A program made the position numbers and the translations under genes. 64,000 nucleotides of DNA from Nannocystis sp. (GTDB lineage Bacteria; Myxococcota_A; Polyangia; Nannocystales; Nannocystaceae). The notes beneath the pieces were generated by a model, which was not told the origin of the DNA, did not search any database, and saw only the letters and a list, made by a program, of their open reading frames with translations. The stretch lies in contig NZ_JADJNN010000001.1 in the NCBI RefSeq assembly GCF_016714285.1, positions 124,001-188,000 of the forward strand, written 5' to 3'. This document shows, one piece after another, positions 28,334 to 35,803 of the stretch (position 1 is the first letter of the stretch; the number at the start of each line of letters is the position of its first letter).

Positions 28334-29947
28334 ATGACCAACCTGCCGCCGCCGCCCACCAACAAGCCCTCCATCTTCGGACCGTCGAGCCCTCTGCTCG
28401 GTAGCCGCCCTGGCTCCGCCCCGCAGCGGGCCGCTGACGCCGACCTCCCGGCCGCTCCGGGCGCTGGCAAGGTCATCCAGGTCATCGGCCCGGTCGTCGA
28501 CGTCGAGTTCACGGGCAACCTGCCCGAGGTCTACACGGCGCTCAAGTTGACCAACCCGCGCATCAACGACGCCGCCGACAACCTCACCCTCGAGGTCGCG
28601 CTGCACCTCGGGGAGCGAGTCGTCCGCACGATCGCCATGGACACCACCGACGGCCTGGTCCGCGGCATGGATGTGCGCGACACCGGCAAGCCGATCCAGA
28701 TGCCCGTCGGCAAGGGCGTGCTCGGTCGCATCATGAACGTCATCGGCGAGCCGGTCGACGAGCAGGGCCCCCTGGCGGTCACCGAGTTCCGATCGATCCA
28801 CCGCGCCGCCCCGACCTTCGTCGAGCAGAGCACCAAGGTCGAGGTGCTGGTCACCGGCATCAAGGTCATCGACCTGCTCGCCCCCTACCGCCGCGGCGGC
28901 AAGATCGGCCTGTTCGGCGGCGCTGGCGTCGGCAAGACCGTGCTCCTGCAGGAGCTGATCAACAACGTCGGCAAGCTGTTCGGCGGCTACTCGGTGTTCG
29001 CCGGCGTCGGCGAGCGCACCCGCGAGGGCAACGACCTCTACTTCGAGATGATCGAGTCCGGCGTCATCCAGGCCGACTGGGACCACGAGACCCGCCTGGT
29101 TCGTAAGGTCGACACCGACAAGAGCAAGGTGTCGCTCGTCTACGGCCAGATGAACGAGCCGCCCGGCGCCCGCGCCCGCGTCGCCCTCTCGGGCCTCACG
29201 CAGGCCGAGTACTTCCGCGACGAGATGCGCCAGGACGTGATGCTCTTCGTCGACAACATCTTCCGCTTCACCCAGGCGGGCTCCGAGGTGTCGGCGCTGC
29301 TCGGTCGCATCCCGAGCGCGGTCGGCTACCAGCCGACCCTCGCCACCGAGATGGGCGCGTTGCAGGAGCGCATCACCACGACCAACAAGGGCTCGATCAC
29401 CTCGGTGCAAGCGATCTACGTGCCCGCGGACGACCTCACCGACCCCGCGCCCGCGACCGCCTTTGCCCACCTCGACGCCACCACCGTGCTCAGTCGCGCG
29501 CTGACCGAGATCGGCATCTACCCGGCCGTCGATCCGCTCGACTCGAGCAGCACGATCCTCAGCGCCGAGGTCGTCGGCCAGGAGCACTACGACGTCGCCC
29601 GCATGGTCCAGCAGACCCTGCAGAAGTACAAAGAGCTGCAGGACATCATCAAGATCCTGGGCATGGACGAGCTCAGCGAGGACGACAAGAAGATCGTCGG
29701 CCGCGCCCGCCGCGTGCAGCGCTTCCTCAGCCAGCCCTTCGACGTCGCCAAGGTGTTCACCGGCAGCGACGGCAAGCAGGTCGAGCTCAAGGACACCATC
29801 CAGAGCTTCCGTGAGATCGTCGAGGGCAAGCACGACCACCTACCCGAGGAGGCGTTCTACATGGTCGGTGGCATCAGTGAGGCTGTGGCCAAGGCCAAGC
29901 GCCTGGCCGAGGAAGACGCCAAGAAAGCCGCCGCGAACAAGGCCTGA
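28334..29947 (+). CDS. atpD: F0F1 ATP synthase subunit beta, with N-terminal extension
   Basis: 537 aa, about 60 longer than most. Residues 1-46 are a Pro/Ala-rich extension (NLPPPPTNKPSIFGPSS...) before the conserved start GKVIQVIGPVVDVEF. Walker A is GGAGVGKTVLLQEL, the catalytic Glu is in GERTREGNDLY, Walker B is VMLFVDNIFRFTQAG, and ALLGRIPSAVGYQPTLATEMG follows. No start codon lies closer to the conserved region, so the extension is probably real. It carries the catalytic sites of F1. Confidence 0.97.
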   Translation: MTNLPPPPTNKPSIFGPSSPLLGSRPGSAPQRAADADLPAAPGAGKVIQVIGPVVDVEFTGNLPEVYTALKLTNPRINDAADNLTLEVALHLGERVVRTIAMDTTDGLVRGMDVRDTGKPIQMPVGKGVLGRIMNVIGEPVDEQGPLAVTEFRSIHRAAPTFVEQSTKVEVLVTGIKVIDLLAPYRRGGKIGLFGGAGVGKTVLLQELINNVGKLFGGYSVFAGVGERTREGNDLYFEMIESGVIQADWDHETRLVRKVDTDKSKVSLVYGQMNEPPGARARVALSGLTQAEYFRDEMRQDVMLFVDNIFRFTQAGSEVSALLGRIPSAVGYQPTLATEMGALQERITTTNKGSITSVQAIYVPADDLTDPAPATAFAHLDATTVLSRALTEIGIYPAVDPLDSSSTILSAEVVGQEHYDVARMVQQTLQKYKELQDIIKILGMDELSEDDKKIVGRARRVQRFLSQPFDVAKVFTGSDGKQVELKDTIQSFREIVEGKHDHLPEEAFYMVGGISEAVAKAKRLAEEDAKKAAANKA

Positions 29948-29971
29948 TCGGCGCCGCGGCAAGGATCGACC

Positions 29972-30388
29972 ATGGCCCACACCAGCATCAAGCTCGACAT
30001 CCTCACGCCGCTCGGCCCCAAGCGCCGCAACCTGGAGGTTTCGGGCGTCGAGATCCCCGGCCTCAATGGCGAGCTCGGCGTGCTCCCCGATCACGTGCCC
30101 TTCGTGACGCCGGTCGTTCCGGGGGTGGTCCGGTTCCGCGAGGGCGAGACCTCGGTGCGCATCGCGGTCGGCGCGGGTTTCCTCGAGATCGGCGCCGATG
30201 GTCGTGTGGCGATCCTCGTGGAGCGTGCGCTCGAGTCCGACGAGATCGACGTCGGCGCGGCGCGTGAGGCTCTGGTGCGCGTCAACGGGGAACTGGTGGC
30301 CCAGCACGACTCGATCGATGCTGCCGAGCATCGCAAGCTGGTCACGCAGCAGGGCTGGCTTGAGGCGCAGATCCGAGCCGCGAGCTGA
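29972..30388 (+). CDS. atpC: F0F1 ATP synthase subunit epsilon
   Basis: 138 aa. The N-terminal beta-sandwich has VEIPGLNGELGVLPDHVPFVTPV, the family hallmark, and VGAGFLEIGADGRVAILVE. The C-terminal two-helix domain is complete. It is the rotor foot that contacts the c-ring and can inhibit ATP hydrolysis. Last gene of the operon; a hairpin follows 25 nt after the stop. Confidence 0.95.
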   Translation: MAHTSIKLDILTPLGPKRRNLEVSGVEIPGLNGELGVLPDHVPFVTPVVPGVVRFREGETSVRIAVGAGFLEIGADGRVAILVERALESDEIDVGAAREALVRVNGELVAQHDSIDAAEHRKLVTQQGWLEAQIRAAS

Positions 30389-30412
30389 GTCGACGCGGAC
30401 ACGTTGATCGAT

Positions 30413-30434
30413 AGCCATCGGGTGGCCGATGGCT
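30413..30434 (+). terminator. Hairpin after the ATP synthase operon
   Basis: Perfect 9-bp stem AGCCATCGG / CCGATGGCT with a GTGG loop, 25 nt beyond the atpC stop. There is no T-run, so it may be a factor-dependent terminator or an mRNA 3' stabiliser. Confidence 0.6.
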
Positions 30435-30545
30435 CTGCATTCGCAGGGCCATTTCGCCATCTTGAGTGGTCGCGGCTGCGGCCTTGTAGAGCGCGTAGGA
30501 TGCTGCGCATTGCCACTTCGAGCGGCGTGCCTTAGCGTCGTAACT

Positions 30546-32534
30546 ATGCATGTACGTTCGATGAATTGTTACGGTTTGTTGGCCTCCCTGTCGTTGCTCG
30601 CCGGCCTCGCCGGCGCCTGCAAGGGCGGCGAGGCGACTGAGACAGAGGGTACCGAGACCGAGGGAGCCACCGAGGGAGCCACCACCAGCGGCGAGCCGAC
30701 CACGGATACGCCCACCACGGGCGGGCCGCAGGAGCCGGTCTGCGGCAACGGTCAGCAGGAGGAGGGTGAGGAGTGCGACAACGGGGCCGACAACGCCAAC
30801 GACAAGGCGTGCAAGGTCGACTGTACGGCGAATGTCTGCGGCGACGGAGAGGTCGGCCCCGGCGAGGGCTGCGACGACGGCAACACGGACAACGCCGACG
30901 AGTGCACCAACGAGTGCAAGGGTGCGGGCTGCGGCGACGGCGTGGCGAGCAAGACCGAGGCCTGCGACGACGGTAACCCCGACAACACGGACGAGTGCAC
31001 CGACTCCTGCACGCTCGCGGAGTGCGGCGACGGCTTTGTCCAGCCCAGCAACGGCGAGGAGTGCGACGAGAAGGAGAACAACTCGCCCGGCGGGGCCTGC
31101 ACCCCGGAGTGCAAGAACGCGATCTGCGGCGACGGCTTCATCCAGACCGACGTCGAGGTCTGCGACGACGGCAAGAACAACGGCGACATGGGCTCCTGCC
31201 TCGGTGACTGCACCCCGAACATCTGCGGCGACGGCAAGCAGAGCCCCGACGAGCCCTGCGACGACGGCAACGTCGACCCCGGCGACGGCTGCAACGCCGA
31301 GTGCAAGCTCGAGGCCTGCGGCAACAGCGTCGTGGACGCCAACGAGGCCTGCGACGACGGGGCCAACGGCGACAACGACGACGCCTGCACCGACCTCTGC
31401 ACCGTGCCCGCGTGCGGCGACGGCTTCCAGCAGGCGAGCCTCGCGGAGGAGTGCGACCTCGGCCAGGACAACAAGGACACCGGCGACTGCACCTCGACCT
31501 GCAAGGCGCCGATCTGCGGCGACGAGTTCATCTGGGAGAACAACGAGCAGTGCGACAACGGCGTGGAGAACGCGGACGACGCCATCTGCAAGTCGGACTG
31601 CACCGACAACGTCTGCGGCGACGGCTTCCCGGGCCCCGGTGAGGAGTGCGACGACGGCAACAAGGACGACACCGACTCGTGCACGTCCGTGTGCAAGAAC
31701 GCCAAGTGCGGCGACGGGTTCCTGCAGCCGCCCGAGGAGTGCGACAAGGGCGATATGAACGACAACATGGGCGCCTGCACCTTGCAGTGCACCAACGCCA
31801 AGTGCGGCGACGGCTTCCCGCAGATGGGCGAGGAGTGCGACGACGGCAACATGAGCAACACCGACGTCTGCCTGAACGCGTGCAAGAGCGCCAAGTGCGG
31901 CGACACCTTCGTGAACATGGGCGTCGAGGACTGCGACGACGGCAACATCCTGCCCAACGACGGCTGCAGCGCGATGTGCAAGCTGGAGAACGTGGCCGTG
32001 GTGGAGAAGCTGGCGCAGGCGCTGGCGATCACGGACGACGCCTACACGGGCACCCAGGCGAGCATGAAGTGCGTCGATCTCGTGGTGGCCAAGGTCGGTA
32101 CGGTCCAGACGGCCCAGGTCATCGTCGGCCTCGATCACCCGTGGATCGGCGACCTCACCTTCAAGCTCTTCAGCCCCGCGAACGCTAAGACCCTGACCCT
32201 GATGAGCCGCCCCGGGATCATCGAGGCCCTGGACAACGGCACCGAGATCTCGCTCGAGAGCTCCGACTACGCCAAGGCCTTCCCGGTCCTGTTCAAGGAC
32301 GGGGGGGCCAAGGACGCCGAGCTCACCGGCAACACGATCAACTCGGCCGGCGTCGTGTGCAAGGACGACATGTTCTGCGAGTACTTCACCAACCCGGGCA
32401 AGGGTCCCGGCGTGAAGTTCACCGACTTCGCCGGTCTCGCCTCCGCGGGCACCTGGAAGTTCTGCGCCGGCGATGCGGGTCCGGGCGACGTCGGCACGCT
32501 CGACATGGTCAAGCTGACGCTGATCCTCCAGTGA
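30546..32534 (+). CDS. Lipoprotein with 13 DUF4215 Cys repeats and a C-terminal proprotein-convertase P-like domain
   Basis: 662 aa. The signal peptide from ATG 30546 ends GLAGAC; an ATG at 30561 is possible, and a frame reaching 30429 has no signal at its start. After a Thr/Glu/Gly linker come 13 copies of a ~30-40-residue repeat with the pattern CGDG...EECDDGN...D.C...C, the DUF4215 (Myxococcus Cys-rich) repeat. The last ~175 residues (VVAKVGTVQTAQVIVGLDHPWIGDLTFKLFSP to GTWKFCAGDAGPGDVGTLDMVKLTLIL) match a P/Homo-B domain, usually attached to secreted subtilases, but no protease domain is present. Likely a surface-displayed protein. The DNA of the repeats is itself repetitive. Confidence 0.9.
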   Translation: MHVRSMNCYGLLASLSLLAGLAGACKGGEATETEGTETEGATEGATTSGEPTTDTPTTGGPQEPVCGNGQQEEGEECDNGADNANDKACKVDCTANVCGDGEVGPGEGCDDGNTDNADECTNECKGAGCGDGVASKTEACDDGNPDNTDECTDSCTLAECGDGFVQPSNGEECDEKENNSPGGACTPECKNAICGDGFIQTDVEVCDDGKNNGDMGSCLGDCTPNICGDGKQSPDEPCDDGNVDPGDGCNAECKLEACGNSVVDANEACDDGANGDNDDACTDLCTVPACGDGFQQASLAEECDLGQDNKDTGDCTSTCKAPICGDEFIWENNEQCDNGVENADDAICKSDCTDNVCGDGFPGPGEECDDGNKDDTDSCTSVCKNAKCGDGFLQPPEECDKGDMNDNMGACTLQCTNAKCGDGFPQMGEECDDGNMSNTDVCLNACKSAKCGDTFVNMGVEDCDDGNILPNDGCSAMCKLENVAVVEKLAQALAITDDAYTGTQASMKCVDLVVAKVGTVQTAQVIVGLDHPWIGDLTFKLFSPANAKTLTLMSRPGIIEALDNGTEISLESSDYAKAFPVLFKDGGAKDAELTGNTINSAGVVCKDDMFCEYFTNPGKGPGVKFTDFAGLASAGTWKFCAGDAGPGDVGTLDMVKLTLILQ

Positions 32535-32598
32535 TCGCGGCCCTGGCTGCCCATGCATCGCGCCGCGGGCCTTCGCCCGCGGCGCGTCTGCTCGTCGC

Positions 32599-34542
32599 TC
32601 ACTCGACCGTGAGCGGCAGCATCGTCGCCATCAACACGGGCTCGCGGCGAAGCTGCAGCAGTTGGCCGAGCGTCGCCACCACCGTGCTCACCGCGCCGTG
32701 GCCGAACTCGGCCCGCAGCTGCGCCAGCGCACCGACCACCTCGGCGCGCCCGAGCATGTCCGCGGGCGAGGCCTCGACCAGACCCTCGAGCACGTCCTTG
32801 AGCGTCGGCTCGGGCGGGTAGACCTCGAGCTCGACCGTCGGGCCGACCTGGGCCAGCGTGCGCGCCTCGGCGAGCGCCGCGTCGAGGTCGCCCATCGCGT
32901 CGACCAGGCCGCGCTCCTGGGCCGCCTTCCCGGTCCACACGCGACCCTGGGCGATCGCGTGGATCTCGTCGTAGGCCTTGCCGCGACCCTCGGCGACGCG
33001 GTTGACGAACACCTTGTACACGTCCTCCATCATTCCGAGCACCATGGCCCGCTGCTCGTCGGTCCACGGCGTCATGGCCGACCACATGGTCGCGTGCTTG
33101 CCCCGCCCGACCGCGAAGGTCTCGACGCCGATCTTGGCCAACATGCCGCCGAGCGCCAGCTTGCCGCCGACGACGCCGATCGAGCCGGTGAGGGTGTCGG
33201 GCTGGGCGAAGATCTTGGTCGCGCCGGTCGAGATGTAGTAGCCGCCCGAGGCCGCGACGCGCCCCATCGACACGATCACCGGCTTCTTCGCCTTCACCGC
33301 CGCGACGGCCCGCCAGATCTCCTCGGAGGCCTGGGCGCTGCCGCCTCCCGAGTTCACGCGCAGCACGATGGCGCGGACCTTGTCGTCGGCGGCGAGGTTG
33401 TGCAGCGCCGCCGACAGGGTGTGGCCGGCGATCTCGCGGCGCGCTCCGATGAGGCCGCCGCCCTTGCCGTCGATGATATTGCCGACGGCGTAGACCAGCG
33501 CGACGTGCGGGTCGCTCGGGCGCTTGGTCGGCAGCAGGCCGAGGAAGACCTGCAGCTTCTCGATGTCGAAGCCGCCGGCGCCCGCGCTCTCCTTGAGCTT
33601 CATGCGCGACCACGCGGTACCGCCGGTGGCCTCGTCGCGGAAGCTCTCCCACGGGGTGACCACGTCGACCAGCTTCGCTGCCACAGCGGACTCGCCGAAG
33701 TACATCGCCTTGTCGATCGTCTCGACGGCCGACTCGCGCGTCAGCCCGCGGCCCTCGACGAGGCCGGCGATCAGGCTCGCGTACATCTGGTCGACGATCG
33801 CCCCGAGCGTCGCCAGCATCTCCGGCGACGGCTCACGGCGCGTCAGCGGCTCAGCGGCGCCCTTGAACGCGCCGACGTGCACGAAGTCCGGCTGCACGCC
33901 GAGGCGATCGAGCAGCCCCTTGAGGTGGATCGGCGTCGCCGCGGGCCCGGTCAGCGCGAGCTCGCCGAGCGGCTCCAGGCCCACGCGGTCGCAGGCGCTG
34001 AGCAGGAAGTAGGCGAGGTTGCCGGCGCTGTCGGCGTGGCAGTGCAGCTTGCGCGCACCGCTCGGCCCCTTGAACGCCAGCATCGCCGCGCGCAGGTCCT
34101 CGGCGCTGGCCATGTCGATCTCGGGCGCGTCGACGCGGAGCACCAGGCCACGCACGTTGGGGTCGGCTGCGGCCCGGTGCAGGCGATCGGTGAGGGCGCG
34201 CAGCTCGGTGACCCCACCGCCGCCGCCGAACAGGTTGATCTGCGAGAGGTCGTCGATAGCCCCGTGCAGCTCGTAGGTGAGAAAGTGCGGCGCATCCTTG
34301 TTGAAGTCCGCCGACTTGATAGGCGCGTCGTAGGGCCCCGGCTGCTCGAGCTTGCTCGCCATCATCCCCGCGAGCGGGCCGAGGGCGCCGAGCGGGTTGG
34401 CAGCCGGCGCCGGCGCGGGTGCGTCCTTCGGCTCGCTGCTCGCGGGCTTGGGTGCGTCGGCTGTTGCGCCGCGCTCACCACGATTGCAGGCCGCCAGTAG
34501 CAGGGGCAGGGACAGGGACAGGGCCATCCATCGCTTCATCAT
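32599..34542 (-). CDS. sppA: Signal peptide peptidase SppA (protease IV-type), lipoprotein
   Basis: 647 aa, the long double-domain form. The signal peptide ends LLLAAC, so this copy is predicted to be lipid-anchored rather than membrane-spanning as in E. coli. The N-terminal half supplies the catalytic Lys227 in VGAFKGAAEPLTR, the C-terminal half Ser432 in VAASGGYYIS, and NSGGGSAQASEEIW and TGSIGVVGGKLALGGML are typical ClpP-fold motifs. The family digests cleaved signal peptides. GGAG lies seven bases before the first ATG. It is divergent from the exonuclease gene. Confidence 0.93.
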   Translation of the reverse strand: MMKRWMALSLSLPLLLAACNRGERGATADAPKPASSEPKDAPAPAPAANPLGALGPLAGMMASKLEQPGPYDAPIKSADFNKDAPHFLTYELHGAIDDLSQINLFGGGGGVTELRALTDRLHRAAADPNVRGLVLRVDAPEIDMASAEDLRAAMLAFKGPSGARKLHCHADSAGNLAYFLLSACDRVGLEPLGELALTGPAATPIHLKGLLDRLGVQPDFVHVGAFKGAAEPLTRREPSPEMLATLGAIVDQMYASLIAGLVEGRGLTRESAVETIDKAMYFGESAVAAKLVDVVTPWESFRDEATGGTAWSRMKLKESAGAGGFDIEKLQVFLGLLPTKRPSDPHVALVYAVGNIIDGKGGGLIGARREIAGHTLSAALHNLAADDKVRAIVLRVNSGGGSAQASEEIWRAVAAVKAKKPVIVSMGRVAASGGYYISTGATKIFAQPDTLTGSIGVVGGKLALGGMLAKIGVETFAVGRGKHATMWSAMTPWTDEQRAMVLGMMEDVYKVFVNRVAEGRGKAYDEIHAIAQGRVWTGKAAQERGLVDAMGDLDAALAEARTLAQVGPTVELEVYPPEPTLKDVLEGLVEASPADMLGRAEVVGALAQLRAEFGHGAVSTVVATLGQLLQLRREPVLMATMLPLTVE

Positions 34543-34666
34543 GCGCGTCTCCGGTGGGCAACTTGGACCCGCGCGAGGCTGCAGCGTTTCGCTCGCGCGC
34601 GCCAGCCCAGGGCGGCGTGGTCACTGCCTGTGTACCTGTTCAGGTGCGACGGGGCAGGGGGCGGAT

Positions 34667-35743
34667 ATGCTCCGCGTCCGCATGCAAGCCCCCGTGCCCG
34701 AGCAAGTCGCCTCGCTGTCCGAGGTCGTCGCCGATCCGAACCGCGTGTACATCGCTCACGCCTGCGTGCGCGGCCTGCAAGAGGGCCGCACACGCCAGGG
34801 CCGGCCCTTCCTCGACCTCAGCCTCGCTGACGCGACCCGCGTGCTCGCTGGCAAGATCTGGGACGACGCCCCCGACGCGCTCGAGGCGGGCCGGGCCATC
34901 GCCCGCGGTCAGATCGTCAAGCTGATGTTCCGCGCCGAGCTCTACCAGGGCGCCCTTCAGCTCGGCGTACGAAAGATCCGGCCGGTTCAGCCTGGCGAGG
35001 CCGACATCGACGCGATCCTCGGGCCCGGTCACGAGCCTGTCGCTGACCTGCTGTGTCGCGCCCTGGTCTTCGACATCGAGACCGTGCCGGCGCAGCCCCG
35101 TGACGAGCTGCCCGAGAGCGTCGGCAAGGCGCTCGAGCGCTTCGCCGGCGGCGATGATGCGGCCGCCGGCCTCGCGTGCAGCCTCTCGCCGCTGCTCGCC
35201 CGGGTCGTGTCGCTCGCGTTCGCTGACGGCGAGGCCGCGGCCGACGAGGCCGCCGTGACCGTGCTCGCCGTACCGCCGCCTGGCCGCTCGTGCGACCCCG
35301 CCGACTATCCGTCGTGGCTGCGTCCGGTCGACGAGCCGGCGCTGCTGCGGGCCTTCTGGATCCTGGCGGCCCAGGCCGACGTGGTCGTCAGCTACAACGG
35401 CCGCAACTTCGACGTGCCCTTCCTGGTCAACCGGAGCCTGTTGCACGGCGTGCCCGCTCGTGTCGACCTGCTCGGCAAGCCCTACGATCTGCGCCCGCAC
35501 CTCGACCTCTACCGCCTGCTCCAGCCGGGGCGTGCGCTGGGGCCCGCGGGCCTCGACGTGCTGTGCTGGGCGCTGGGTCTCGCGTCACCCAAGGGCGCCC
35601 TCGACGGCAGCCAGGTCGCGCCGACCTACGCCCGCGGCGACATCGAGGCGATCGCCGCGTACAACCGCGGCGACGTGCTGGCCACCGTCGGCGTGTATCA
35701 ACGCGTGCGTGACACGCTCCTCAAGTTCCGCTCCGACTGGTGA
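34667..35743 (+). CDS. OB-fold + DEDDy 3'-5' exonuclease (PolB-exonuclease-like)
   Basis: 358 aa. Residues ~10-110 resemble an OB-fold nucleic-acid-binding domain (VYIAHACVRGLQEGRTRQGRPFLDLSLADATRVLAGKIW). Residues ~130-355 form a DnaQ-like exonuclease with ExoI FDIET, ExoII VVSYNGRNFDVPFL and ExoIII YNRGDVLATVGVY; the Tyr-x3-Asp makes it DEDDy. The nuclease part matches the family described as related to the exonuclease domain of DNA polymerase B. The N-terminal domain recalls YhaM-type OB folds, so RNA is as likely a substrate as DNA. AGGGGG precedes the ATG at 34667. No operon partner. Confidence 0.85.
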   Translation: MLRVRMQAPVPEQVASLSEVVADPNRVYIAHACVRGLQEGRTRQGRPFLDLSLADATRVLAGKIWDDAPDALEAGRAIARGQIVKLMFRAELYQGALQLGVRKIRPVQPGEADIDAILGPGHEPVADLLCRALVFDIETVPAQPRDELPESVGKALERFAGGDDAAAGLACSLSPLLARVVSLAFADGEAAADEAAVTVLAVPPPGRSCDPADYPSWLRPVDEPALLRAFWILAAQADVVVSYNGRNFDVPFLVNRSLLHGVPARVDLLGKPYDLRPHLDLYRLLQPGRALGPAGLDVLCWALGLASPKGALDGSQVAPTYARGDIEAIAAYNRGDVLATVGVYQRVRDTLLKFRSDW

Positions 35744-35803
35744 GGGGCAGGTCACGGGGGCATTTCTTGTGCTGCCCGCGCGACCTGTGCTCATGTGCGA
35801 GGC

